Assembly (NCBI GenBank): GCA_964626015.1
Contig: CAZVCC010000023.1
Span: 1 to 48,612, forward strand
Source of the DNA: CAIKZJ01 sp964626015
GTDB taxonomy: Bacteria; Bacteroidota; Ignavibacteria; Tepidaquicellales; Tepidaquicellaceae
Length of the DNA: 48,612 nt
Direction of reading: 5' to 3'
Made by a program: the position numbers and the translations under genes. Below, piece by piece: positions 24,242 to 32,948 of this stretch (its first letter is position 1; each line of letters begins with the position of its first letter). The notes under the pieces were generated by a model. It was not told where the DNA came from and did no database searches. It saw nothing but the letters and a program-made list of their open reading frames with translations.

Positions 24242-25774
24242 TTATTCAGGTAATTCATTTACTTTAGATGCATTAACTATTTCTTTTGGTAACTCTTTTT
24301 TCGTTTTTAAACCTAAGTTTTTCAATTTAGTTGCTTGCGCAACTAAATTATCATTACCAGTACTTAATTGTTTGTATGCGTCATTATAATTTTCCTGTGC
24401 TTTTTCAATAGATTTACCAACAACATCTAAATTAGCCACAAACCCAACAAACTTATCGTATAGTTTTGCACCTCTATCAGCAATTTCTAATGCATTTTGA
24501 TTTTGATATTCACGCTTCCATAAATCCACCATTAGCTTCAAAGATGTAATTAAATTGGTAGGACTTAACAATAATATTCTTTTATCGTAAGCAAAATTCC
24601 ATAAGTCAGCATCGCCCTGTAAAGCCGCTATATAAGCAGGTTCGCTCGGTATAAACATCATTACAAAATCAAGAGCTTTATCATAATCATCATATCCTTT
24701 TGCACTTAGTGAGATGATATGATTTTTTACGGCTGTGACGTGTGCTTCCAATTCTTTCTTTTGTTCCTCAAGATCAGTTGCTGCAATCAGCCTTGTAAAA
24801 GCATTTAATGAAACCTTTGAATCAATAATCACATTTCTGTTATCAGGATATTTTATTACCGCATCGGGTCTCATTTTCTTTCCTTCTGAATCTGATTTAA
24901 GTGGGTTCCCATTTTCATCTTTTAATTCATGCTCCATGAAAAATTGTTCATTCTTCCTTAAACCAGACCTTTCTAAAATACTTTCTAAAATCATTTCACC
25001 CCAGCGACCTTGTGTTTTTGCTTCGCCTTTTAATGCTTTGGTCAAATTCTTAGCTTCTTCGCTAATTACTTGATTAAGGAGTGCTAATTCTTTTACCTTT
25101 TCACCCAGTGAAAACCTTTCTTGTGATTCAGTTTTATAAACTTCGTCCACCTGCTTTTTAAAGTCGTTAATATTTTGACCTAAAGGCTCAAGTATAGCTT
25201 TCAGGTTATTTTTATTTAGCTCGGTAAACTTCTCAGTTTTTAAATCTAATATTCTATTTGCAATATTTTCAAATTCAGTATTAAACTTTTTACCTAACTC
25301 TTCTATCTCTTTCTTTTGTGTCTCAAATTTATCATTCAAAGCATCATTATTAGCTTTTGCGGTTGCCAGTAGTTGATTGCTTTGAGTCAAATCAGTTTTC
25401 GTATTCAATAATTCCTTCTTAATTGAATCTATTTCTTTATTCTTCTCATTTATGGTTTGATTGGCTGCATTTAGATTTGCGGAAGAAGTTGCTAATTGGT
25501 TTCTTAAATCTGATAATTCTATAGAGTTTTCTCTAATGGTATCACCCAAAGTATTATTCTCTTTCTGCTTGTCCTCTAAATTATTTTTTGTTGCTTGCAA
25601 TTGTTCTGATACTGTAGCTTTGTAAGAAACAATCTCTTTGTCGAGGTCATTATATTTTTGCTGTGCAATTTCTTTTTCGGATTGAACTATGGAAGTGGTT
25701 TTTGTTTTAGCAAATAACCAGCCGATTATGCCTCCAATAACTATTCCGAGTATTATATAAATTATCGTTTCCAT
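24242..25774 (-). CDS. rmuC: RmuC-family DNA recombination protein
   Basis: The 510-residue protein has an N-terminal membrane segment (IIYIILGIVIGGIIGWLFA), a long coiled coil (about 30-230) and the RmuC domain, with AKTQGRWGEMILESILERSG, KMRPDAVIKYPDNRNVIIDS and VMMFIPSEPAYIAALQ. RmuC proteins are thought to be nucleases limiting inversions and, more recently, invading DNA. Its ATG shares one base with the hsdS stop (TAATG), so it is translationally coupled to the type I restriction genes, which supports a role in the defence locus. Confidence 0.93.
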   Translation of the reverse strand: METIIYIILGIVIGGIIGWLFAKTKTTSIVQSEKEIAQQKYNDLDKEIVSYKATVSEQLQATKNNLEDKQKENNTLGDTIRENSIELSDLRNQLATSSANLNAANQTINEKNKEIDSIKKELLNTKTDLTQSNQLLATAKANNDALNDKFETQKKEIEELGKKFNTEFENIANRILDLKTEKFTELNKNNLKAILEPLGQNINDFKKQVDEVYKTESQERFSLGEKVKELALLNQVISEEAKNLTKALKGEAKTQGRWGEMILESILERSGLRKNEQFFMEHELKDENGNPLKSDSEGKKMRPDAVIKYPDNRNVIIDSKVSLNAFTRLIAATDLEEQKKELEAHVTAVKNHIISLSAKGYDDYDKALDFVMMFIPSEPAYIAALQGDADLWNFAYDKRILLLSPTNLITSLKLMVDLWKREYQNQNALEIADRGAKLYDKFVGFVANLDVVGKSIEKAQENYNDAYKQLSTGNDNLVAQATKLKNLGLKTKKELPKEIVNASKVNELPE

Positions 25775-27054
25775 TATGCTGTTTTTTGTTTTTTAGGTTT
25801 CCAATTTCTCACGTCTATTTTGCCAGTAACTGCCTGACTAATTAAAGATGTTCTGTAATCCTGCATTAAATCAACTTGTTTTTGGTATTTGATTATAAGT
25901 GTATCAATAGTTGCAGTTTCTTTTTTAATAAAATCCAATATTACTTGCTGTTCTTCTTTGCTAGGATGTGCAACTGGAAAATTTGCAAGCATTGGCATCC
26001 TTAAACTGTCAACTGTAGTCTTAGCAGATAATTTGATTACTTCCTTTTCGAAATTATCTTTTATATAATAATATAAAAATTTACCAAGAACTCTTTTAAA
26101 ATGGCTTATTTTATATACCCTTTGATGTATTGCCATTTTGCCTTTTGCATAATGATAAACTTTAGCAACACCAACTCCATCACCAGCTGTTAATATAGCT
26201 TCTCCTTCGAAAGAATAACTTGAAATCTTTTCAACTTTATCAGAGCGTACATAAAATGGGTATATTCCATCATCCTCAGCATCCTCAGTATTCTTATTAC
26301 CAGTTTCAATTCGAGTAAGAAATTTCATTTTCCATACTTCCCAATTTACCGGGACTTCTGGTAACCACTCGATTCCACTTGGTTTCATTTTTGAGCTTGG
26401 ATTGACACCTTTTGTTACTGCTTTATTGATTATTGCTGATTTTTGATCATGTAATAATTTAATTTGCTTTTGTCGATTAGAAATAAAGCTATCAATTTGC
26501 CCTGTTTTGTAATCGAGAAAATTAATTATATCTTCTTGTTCCAACAATTCCCTAGGATATACAATGTACTGATTCTTTATATTTTCGGCATGTATATTTT
26601 GAACAACACCTCCATGTAAATCACTAAATACACCTTCTAAAAATGCCTTTGAGATAAAATAATAGTACAAATAATTATTTAATACTTCATTTGGTTTAAA
26701 CCTGAATCTTATTAAGTAAGATGCAAAAACAGCTCTTTCAGGATTTTTTACAAATCCAAGAGAACCAATGGTTCCTGTTCTAGGAAATAGAAAATCTCCA
26801 TCTTTAATACTATATATTTTCTCATAGCTTTCTTGAATTTTAACAAATGGCATTTCCGAATAATCAATTGAACCATCGCTATGCAAATCAGATATTCTGA
26901 CCAATTTAACTCCTTCATTGATGTATTCGTCTGCTATATAATAGCCCTGTCTATGCTCTTTAGTAATTCTTCTAAGTGACTTGAAGTACCATTTTTCAGG
27001 CACATCCCCTATCCACTCAAACCCACTTGGTTTATATTTAGGATAAGTTTTCAA
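25774..27054 (-). CDS. hsdS: Type I restriction specificity subunit S
   Basis: The 426-residue protein contains two target recognition domains in tandem. Each opens with the same phrase, KPSGFEWIGDVPEKW at the N-terminus and KPSGIEWLPEVPVNW near the middle, and each is followed by a conserved helical spacer (KTGQIDSFISNRQKQIKLL; KETATIDTLIIKYQKQVDLM). It sets the bipartite DNA sequence recognised by both methylation and restriction. The gene overlaps hsdM by 4 nt and rmuC by 1 nt. The recognition sequence cannot be read from the protein. The gene is full-length and looks functional. Confidence 0.95.
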   Translation of the reverse strand: MKTYPKYKPSGFEWIGDVPEKWYFKSLRRITKEHRQGYYIADEYINEGVKLVRISDLHSDGSIDYSEMPFVKIQESYEKIYSIKDGDFLFPRTGTIGSLGFVKNPERAVFASYLIRFRFKPNEVLNNYLYYYFISKAFLEGVFSDLHGGVVQNIHAENIKNQYIVYPRELLEQEDIINFLDYKTGQIDSFISNRQKQIKLLHDQKSAIINKAVTKGVNPSSKMKPSGIEWLPEVPVNWEVWKMKFLTRIETGNKNTEDAEDDGIYPFYVRSDKVEKISSYSFEGEAILTAGDGVGVAKVYHYAKGKMAIHQRVYKISHFKRVLGKFLYYYIKDNFEKEVIKLSAKTTVDSLRMPMLANFPVAHPSKEEQQVILDFIKKETATIDTLIIKYQKQVDLMQDYRTSLISQAVTGKIDVRNWKPKKQKTA

Positions 27055-29162
27055 CTGAAGTCTTCTTTAATTTTTTTAAGCAAGTCTTCGGTTTGTTCCT
27101 CAAGGTCTTCAATATCTTTCATAATCTCATCTAAATCGCGAAGAGGAGTGTATTCATAAAAGAACTTTGTAAAAGGAATTTCATAACCGATTTTGTCTTT
27201 CTCTCTGTCCATCCATGCATCAGGGGCAAATGGCAATACTTCTCGTTCAAAATATTCTTCAATGTTTTCTTTCCATTTTATGATTTCGTTGTCTCGTAGT
27301 TCGGAATCATACAATGGTTTATCATTCCAGTCACAAATTCTTCCTTTTTGTTCTGGAATTTCAAAAGGATCTGGAAATACTACTTCTGCCTCTTCATCTT
27401 TTTCGCCGAGTGCATCTCGGTACATTTTCAGTAAAGATTTATTGGGTTTTGAGCCAAATACATTTTCAAATTCGAGAAAGAATTTAGCATCATTCGTCTC
27501 TTTAGGTTTGCCAATAAAACTTTCAAGTGATTTAATGATTTTGCTTTGGAGGGCTTTGCCCTTTTTGATTTCAGCCTCGGCAATGGATTTATCCTTCTTT
27601 TTGCTTAGGGCTAATTCCTTAAACTTACTATGTTCTTTTAGTAACTCAAATTTATCTCTTGTAATTTCATAAGACAAACGCAAAGGACGTTCAACAACAA
27701 CTTTTGTGTATTTAAAATCAGAGACGTCAAATATCTTGCTTACATCTATGTTACGTTTTTTGCCGCTTTCTTCTGATTCAATGCTGTAATCTTTATAAGA
27801 TTTATATATTTGTTTAATAAGTTTTATACCATCATCGCTTATCTCGTATTGTTTTTTTCCAAGACTCGTGATTTTCTTAGTAAACTTAGAATGTATAGCA
27901 TTTATTAACTGGACTTTACCTTTACGGTTTGCAGGCTTTTTGTTATTAAGTATCCAGATGTAAGTACCGATGCCAGTGCCATAGAACAAATCTTTTGGTA
28001 AAGCAACTATACAATCGAGATAATCGTTTGGGTCATCCATAATCCAGCCTCTAATATTACTCCATCCGCCTCCTGCATCTCCGTTGAACAACGGTGAACC
28101 GTTAAACACAATCCCTATGATACTTCCCTGCGAGTTCATCTTACTAATCATATGCTGTAAGAATAAAAATGAACCATCGCTGACATCCGGAAGACCTGCT
28201 GCAAAGCGACCGCTTTCACCAGTTTCATATTCTTCCTCGACAAACTCGCGCATATTTTTCCAATCATCGCCGAAGGGCGGGTTTGTGAGCATATAATTAA
28301 AGCGTTTACCTTTAAACTTATCGTTATTAATGGTATTACCCTGAGCAATATTTTCTGAATCTTCGCCTTTTATAAGTACATCGGATTTTGCGATAGCATA
28401 AGTCTGCTCGTTTATTTCCTGTCCAAAAAGATAAATATCTAAATCAGAATTGACCTTTTCCAGAAGGTAATCTTTTGCAACAGTAAGCATACCGCCTGTA
28501 CCACAGCAAGGGTCATAAATCATAATACCCGCACCTGGTTTTTTTAGTTTTTCAGATTCATTAATGAAAACAAGTTCAACCATTAATTTAACAATTTCAC
28601 GAGGCGTATAGTACTGGCCTGCTTTTTCGTTAGTGGATTCCTTTGATTTCCTGATTAGGATTTCAAAGATAGTACCCATATCGTGATTGCTTAAATTTTC
28701 AGGATGGAGGTCAATTTTAGTAAATTCGAGAGTAACGATATATAAAAGGTTTTTCCTTAGCAGAGTTTCGTAAATTGGCGAAAGACCTTTTTCAATACCT
28801 CCTGAAAAGTTATACAAGATTTCTTTAATATTACTGCTGAACCCATCAAGATAGGCGCTGAAGTTTTCGCCGAGATTATCTTTATCGGATAAAATCTTTG
28901 ATAATGTAAAAGGAGAAGTATTATAGAACAATCGACCGGATGCTTCTTTAAGGATTTTCTCAAGTGTTTCTGCTTTTGCAGTGGTCTTAAATTTATTGTA
29001 TTTTGTCAGAACGGTTTCGTGTGTTCTTTCTAATATGCAATCTAATCTTCTTAGAAGTGTGAAAGGAAGGATGACATCTTCATAATCTTTTTCTGCATAT
29101 TCATCACGAATATGTTCTTTAATATTCCATATAAAATCAGCAAGTTCATTGTGTCTCTCCAT
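27051..29162 (-). CDS. hsdM: Type I modification methyltransferase subunit M
   Basis: The 703-residue protein is an N6-adenine methyltransferase. The helical N-terminal HsdM domain begins with HNELADFIWNIKEHIRDEYA. The S-adenosylmethionine motif is DPCCGTGGM (217-225), and the catalytic motif is NPPFG (294-298). It is longer than classical HsdM (about 500 residues), with a ~200-residue C-terminal extension ending in a helical, charged region, as in a common subgroup. It is the first gene of the minus-strand operon, starting at ATG 29162. A 191-bp gap separates it from a divergent gene pair; that gap should contain its promoter, although no clear boxes can be defined. Confidence 0.96.
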   Translation of the reverse strand: MERHNELADFIWNIKEHIRDEYAEKDYEDVILPFTLLRRLDCILERTHETVLTKYNKFKTTAKAETLEKILKEASGRLFYNTSPFTLSKILSDKDNLGENFSAYLDGFSSNIKEILYNFSGGIEKGLSPIYETLLRKNLLYIVTLEFTKIDLHPENLSNHDMGTIFEILIRKSKESTNEKAGQYYTPREIVKLMVELVFINESEKLKKPGAGIMIYDPCCGTGGMLTVAKDYLLEKVNSDLDIYLFGQEINEQTYAIAKSDVLIKGEDSENIAQGNTINNDKFKGKRFNYMLTNPPFGDDWKNMREFVEEEYETGESGRFAAGLPDVSDGSFLFLQHMISKMNSQGSIIGIVFNGSPLFNGDAGGGWSNIRGWIMDDPNDYLDCIVALPKDLFYGTGIGTYIWILNNKKPANRKGKVQLINAIHSKFTKKITSLGKKQYEISDDGIKLIKQIYKSYKDYSIESEESGKKRNIDVSKIFDVSDFKYTKVVVERPLRLSYEITRDKFELLKEHSKFKELALSKKKDKSIAEAEIKKGKALQSKIIKSLESFIGKPKETNDAKFFLEFENVFGSKPNKSLLKMYRDALGEKDEEAEVVFPDPFEIPEQKGRICDWNDKPLYDSELRDNEIIKWKENIEEYFEREVLPFAPDAWMDREKDKIGYEIPFTKFFYEYTPLRDLDEIMKDIEDLEEQTEDLLKKIKEDFS

Positions 29163-29353
29163 AAAACAATAAATATATTAATTGAGAAAAATTAGAATTA
29201 AATATGAGAAAAATAGGTATTTTTATACTACGATAAAATGCATTAGGGGGTTTATATGGAAGTGTAAAAAACGAGATAATTTGGGTTAATAAATTTAAAT
29301 AATAATTTTAGTATTTCAGTATAGTTAATCCTTAATATTTGTTATTTTTGTAT

Positions 29354-30127
29354 ATGAGTAATTTAGGACATATTGAAATCAGAATTGAGGGTAATGTAGG
29401 TAATCTATCTTTATCAAAGGATAATTATGACATAAATGAAATTAAAAAGTTATTAGATAGTTTTGAGTTCTTACTTTTCCCTAAAGATAAGAAGAACAGA
29501 CCATTAATTTCATATGACATTCAGGATGGTTCTGTCAAACATGTATTTAAGACAATGTTACAATACATTATTGGATTCAATGCTATAATTGCCCAAGTTA
29601 GTAAATCTGAAAACATCGATTTTCTTGAGATAAATACTGCAAAAGTTTTTGAACAATTTCAAGATAATGCAATTAAGAACGACCTTAAGATTACCTTAAA
29701 AACATCAATTGAAGATTCTAGTGAGTTAATAATTAACAAAGACACTAAATATTACAGAAATGATATTTTATGGATAGATGCCGAGTTTTATTTCTATGGT
29801 AAGATTACTAATATGGGCGGCAAGGATAAAGCTAACTTTCATATAGTAACAGAAGATTTTGGTACATTAATTATTCAGACACCAAAACAAGAAATCGAAA
29901 AGATTGAGAATAATCCACTATACAAAAGTTATGGCATAAGAGCAATTGGAAAACAAAATTCTGAAACTGGTGAGATAGACAAATCTAATTTAAAGTTTTT
30001 GTCGCTTCTAACATATGAACCAAGGTATGATTTAAAATATTTACAGGGATTAAGGAACAAAGCAAATTGGTTGAAAAATACAGATGCAGATTCATACCTT
30101 AATGAAATAAGAGGTTATGATGTCTAA
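29354..30127 (+). CDS. Hypothetical partner of PIN protein, 257 aa
   Basis: From ATG 29354 the product is MSNLGHIEIRIEGNVGNLSL followed by an alpha/beta region and, near the C-terminus, a conserved-looking strand/turn pattern (FHIVTEDFGTLIIQTPKQEI, then YGIRAIGKQNSETGEIDKSN). It ends with a helical basic tail (YLQGLRNKANWLKN). It overlaps the PIN gene by 11 nt, which implies coupled expression and a possible antitoxin- or regulator-like role. No standard antitoxin DNA-binding domain is evident. TATTTTTG at 29343-29350 matches a -7 box immediately before the ATG, so the message could be leaderless. Confidence 0.72.
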   Translation: MSNLGHIEIRIEGNVGNLSLSKDNYDINEIKKLLDSFEFLLFPKDKKNRPLISYDIQDGSVKHVFKTMLQYIIGFNAIIAQVSKSENIDFLEINTAKVFEQFQDNAIKNDLKITLKTSIEDSSELIINKDTKYYRNDILWIDAEFYFYGKITNMGGKDKANFHIVTEDFGTLIIQTPKQEIEKIENNPLYKSYGIRAIGKQNSETGEIDKSNLKFLSLLTYEPRYDLKYLQGLRNKANWLKNTDADSYLNEIRGYDV

Positions 30128-30599
30128 ATCTGTATTACTCGATACAAGTTTCTTTATCCGCTTCCTAAATGAAAATGATCCATTGTTTCAAAATGCAGAT
30201 AATTATTACAAGAAATTCTTAGAACAGGGTATTACACTTTATATATCTACAATTTCTGTAGCTGAGTATTGTATAGGAGGAAATATTACAGAATTACCTT
30301 TAAAAAATTTAAAAATCCTCCCATTCAACATTGAACATGCAAAAAGAGCTGGTGTTTTTGCCAAAATTGTCTTTGATAAAAGGGGACAAACCAGTGATAT
30401 TGATAGAAAAATAATACCAAATGATACAAATCTTTTTGCGCAGGCAGATACAGAAGTTCATATAGATTATTATCTAACATCAGATTCAAAGAGCAAAAAA
30501 GTTTTAGAGATTATAAAAGAAACTACGAGTTTAAATTTTACGTTTATTGATTTGAATTTAAGTTATGAAGAATATTTTGGAGAATTAGCTTTTACGTGA
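30117..30599 (+). CDS. PIN-domain protein, VapC-like
   Basis: The 160-residue protein shows the PIN nuclease pattern: an opening strand with the first acidic residue in VLLDTSFFIRFL, a glutamate in ISVAEYCIG, then NDTNLFAQA and a last acidic strand YYLTSDSKSK. These residues form the metal site of PIN ribonucleases such as VapC toxins. Translation may begin at ATG 30117 or the adjacent ATG 30120; an AGAGG lies just upstream. Its partner at 29354 is larger than typical VapB antitoxins, so this is a VapC-like rather than a classical VapBC pair. Confidence 0.82.
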   Translation: MMSKSVLLDTSFFIRFLNENDPLFQNADNYYKKFLEQGITLYISTISVAEYCIGGNITELPLKNLKILPFNIEHAKRAGVFAKIVFDKRGQTSDIDRKIIPNDTNLFAQADTEVHIDYYLTSDSKSKKVLEIIKETTSLNFTFIDLNLSYEEYFGELAFT

Positions 30600-30644
30600 T
30601 ATAATTTTTATTCAAGGGAATCCAACAGACTTACAAATCACTAT

Positions 30645-30920
30645 TTAAACCATCAAACAACACTTTCGCATGTCACCCAAACCATACACCCCAACGTAAT
30701 TCACTAACTCTGACTTCGAAAAACTTTCAACCTCAACTTCAAAAAATTGAACGACTCCCCAAAGGTAGTCCGGGTCGTTCGGATCCTGATTCATCAGCCA
30801 CCAGGTTCCAGCACCAGAAGGATTGAAAAATTTTGCGACTATAACTTGTTTATCCATATCTGTACCAAGATGGTACTGAGCCTGCGCTTTGGCTTCTATA
30901 GCCTTTGTAAATAGCTTCAT
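30645..30920 (-). CDS. DUF2958 domain protein
   Basis: The 91-residue protein has the features of DUF2958: a K-L-(F/L)-T-K start, VAKFFNPSGAGTWWLMNQDP, a G-V-V strand, and SKSELVNY, followed by YGLGDMRK. This family is found on plasmids and integrative elements near PRTRC and single-strand DNA metabolism genes, and its function is not established. Here it lies downstream of the ubiquitin-like operon on the same strand, but a terminator at 31073 and a hairpin at 30956 separate it, so it may have its own promoter. Confidence 0.85.
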   Translation of the reverse strand: MKLFTKAIEAKAQAQYHLGTDMDKQVIVAKFFNPSGAGTWWLMNQDPNDPDYLWGVVQFFEVEVESFSKSELVNYVGVYGLGDMRKCCLMV

Positions 30921-30955
30921 TTTTGTTAAGTATTAAATTATTAAAGTGGTTAGTG

Positions 30956-30984
30956 AAAACGGACTGTATTAAATACTCCGTTTT
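30956..30984. terminator. Hairpin AAAACGGA/TCCGTTTT
   Basis: An 8-bp perfect stem (30956-30963 with 30977-30984) with a partly paired loop lies 36 bp before the DUF2958 gene start on the minus strand. It could be a weak bidirectional terminator or an operator. The rest of 30985-31072 shows no gene. Confidence 0.4.
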
Positions 30985-31072
30985 GAAATAGTACTATGGG
31001 GAGCCGGGGACACGTTCGAAAAGTGCTTAAAAACAGGCCTTCGGTTATTCGGTGTAAAAATTTCACTCAAAT

Positions 31073-31102
31073 TAAAAAGACGGCATTTGTGGATGAATGC
31101 CG
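31073..31102 (-). terminator. Rho-independent terminator of the Ubl operon
   Basis: On the minus strand CGGCATT pairs with AATGCCG (31096-31102 with 31081-31087), followed by TCTTTTTAAT. It lies 32 nt after the 64-residue gene and ends the ubiquitin-like conjugation operon. Confidence 0.8.
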
Positions 31103-31134
31103 CCTTCTGAAATTATTTGCGTTTGTTAATCTTA

Positions 31135-31329
31135 TCAAGGATCAGTAACTCTATCAGAAGTATTGCTATCCTTTTTACTATCTCCAGTGGTATGCGTGGT
31201 GGTATTATCATCTTGTAAATTCCTTTCTTCTGTTTTATTTTCGTAAATGTCTTTCATAGATTTTAGAACTTCGATGCCTAAGGTGAACATCAGCAGAACA
31301 TTTTTCTTTGTTAATAATGGTTTCTTCAT
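31135..31329 (-). CDS. Small hypothetical protein, 64 aa
   Basis: The product has a basic N-terminus, a moderately hydrophobic stretch (NVLLMFTLGIEVLKSM), and a polar Thr/Asp/Ser-rich tail (DDNTTTHTTGDSKKDSNTSD). The hydrophobic stretch is too short for a confident membrane span. It is the last gene before the terminator of the ubiquitin-like operon and follows the JAB peptidase gene by 48 nt, which suggests it belongs to the system. A low-complexity tail could be a modification target, but that is speculation. No family is recognised. Confidence 0.5.
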   Translation of the reverse strand: MKKPLLTKKNVLLMFTLGIEVLKSMKDIYENKTEERNLQDDNTTTHTTGDSKKDSNTSDRVTDP

Positions 31330-31377
31330 AATCGTGTGTGGTTTAAGTTTTTGAGGTATAATATATATAAGTAAGAA

Positions 31378-32208
31378 TCAGAACTGATTTTCACCTGGCA
31401 CTAAAGAGTAACTGCCATGAAACATTGAGTCTTCTATATTTGTAACACGGTGCTCAAGGTTCTGTATCTCTGAATTAATTTCATCTAACATAATCTCACG
31501 CATCATTGAATAATCGAATGTCTCTTCGGGAAACAGTTTAGATTCAGATTTTTCGTTTGTATCCGAGAAAATATCAAAAGCACCTTTTCTTCCTTTATGC
31601 CACTTGTCAGATTTACCGCGGTTGAATGTAGAGAGGAGGGTTTCACGTTCTATATTACTTATATCTATCTCTTCCAATCCATAGTCGATGTATATCTCTA
31701 CAGGAATCTGGACTAAATAGTTATCAAGTTTCAAATTATAAACACCATTCACAAAACCATCTTCTCTTGTATAAAGGATTGAGAGCTCAAAGTTCTGATT
31801 AATAAAGTTCCTGTCGGTACTTGAAAACGAATTCATTCCATCTGGGTGCCTATGAATTACAGAGTTGAAGTTATAATCATCGGGCAGATATTCGATTGAC
31901 GTATTAGCAACGCGCTGTTTGGGTATATAATACTCATCGCTTAATATCAGTGTAGCGTCGTCTTTCTCTTTGATATTCGTAACAATAGAAAATTCGTCAG
32001 AATGGACCTTACCTGCTATCTTGTCACAAACGAACAGTAACTTAGCGGGAATGATAACATCCATCTTATCCAAAACCTTAATCCCACTTTCCCATGCTTC
32101 ACTTTTTTCAGTAAATATAACTTCTGACTTTGACTTACTGTGTTTGTCTTTCTTATGTTTGCCATCCGGTTTGATGTCGTTTAGGTTTATTAATTTTTTG
32201 TCGTCCAT
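31378..32208 (-). CDS. JAB/MPN-family metallopeptidase
   Basis: The 276-residue protein carries an intact JAMM zinc-peptidase motif: H119-x-H121-x7-S129-x2-D132 (in VIHRHPDGMNSFSSTD), with a likely partner glutamate, E72. JAB enzymes cleave ubiquitin-like proteins from targets or process their C-termini. A lysine-rich N-terminus and a ~70-residue C-terminal extension flank the domain. The gene follows the ThiF-like gene by 5 nt in an operon that also has E2-like and ubiquitin-like genes, equivalent to the JAB component of PRTRC cassettes. It is probably the deconjugating or processing enzyme of this system. Confidence 0.88.
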   Translation of the reverse strand: MDDKKLINLNDIKPDGKHKKDKHSKSKSEVIFTEKSEAWESGIKVLDKMDVIIPAKLLFVCDKIAGKVHSDEFSIVTNIKEKDDATLILSDEYYIPKQRVANTSIEYLPDDYNFNSVIHRHPDGMNSFSSTDRNFINQNFELSILYTREDGFVNGVYNLKLDNYLVQIPVEIYIDYGLEEIDISNIERETLLSTFNRGKSDKWHKGRKGAFDIFSDTNEKSESKLFPEETFDYSMMREIMLDEINSEIQNLEHRVTNIEDSMFHGSYSLVPGENQF

Positions 32209-32213
32209 GAGAT

Positions 32214-32948
32214 TTAATTTTGTTTAAGTAAATTTTGTGATTCTTCTATCTGGTTTATTATTTTCTTCACATTCATATTCACTGTTCGAGGTATCTGTTT
32301 TCTTTTCATCAGTAGTTCTATTACAGCTAATGCACTAATTATTTGTGGCGAGCCAAAGAAGCTGGGCGTTACACTGTAAGAGGAATCAACACCCCACTTG
32401 CCTGTGCTGAAATCATTAAAACACATTGTAGCATTTAAACCATCATAACCTAACTTACAGTACATCGGAAATCTTATAGCTACTTCTTCTTCATCTATTA
32501 TTGATTTACCTTTTGTCGCAGGTGGTGGAGTTTCTATCTTAGATTTAATCTTAGATAGAGAATCTTTTAATCGCGTGGTGTCACTGGCATCTACAAAATA
32601 GTCAATACCGTTGTATTTCTTTAGATGTTCTGCTTGAAATAATTCTTCGTTTGTAATCACGAGAATATTCTTACGCCTTTCAGAGATTAGTTGTTTAACT
32701 GCTTTTGTTTTGTATTCTCCTACTTGTGAAAGTTTAAATAAAGTACGGTTAAGATTACTCGATTCTATTTTATCATCGTCGAATAATATTAAAGTGCCAA
32801 TTCCAATAAGGGCTAAATCTATTGCAACCCATGATCCGATTCCACCCAATCCAACTACAATAGCAATTTTCTCTGAGTAGTCTCCGACTATATTTTGTTG
32901 GCGCAGGTTGATTTCATCTTCATTTGTTATTACATAGCCGTCTTCCAT
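32214..32948 (-). CDS. ThiF/E1-like activating enzyme
   Basis: The 244-residue protein has the E1 adenylation fold. The nucleotide motif is G33-x-G-G-x-G38 (VVGLGGIGSW), followed by D57-D59, the S-N-L-N-R motif at 63-68 and a lysine at about 80-82. A conserved aspartate lies at 120-123 (VDASDTT). C164 and C176 are candidates for a thioester or metal-binding cysteine. It should adenylate the C-terminus of a ubiquitin-like protein. Its start overlaps the E2-like gene by 19 nt. Length and neighbours fit the ThiF-family member of PRTRC cassettes. Confidence 0.9.
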   Translation of the reverse strand: MEDGYVITNEDEINLRQQNIVGDYSEKIAIVVGLGGIGSWVAIDLALIGIGTLILFDDDKIESSNLNRTLFKLSQVGEYKTKAVKQLISERRKNILVITNEELFQAEHLKKYNGIDYFVDASDTTRLKDSLSKIKSKIETPPPATKGKSIIDEEEVAIRFPMYCKLGYDGLNATMCFNDFSTGKWGVDSSYSVTPSFFGSPQIISALAVIELLMKRKQIPRTVNMNVKKIINQIEESQNLLKQN

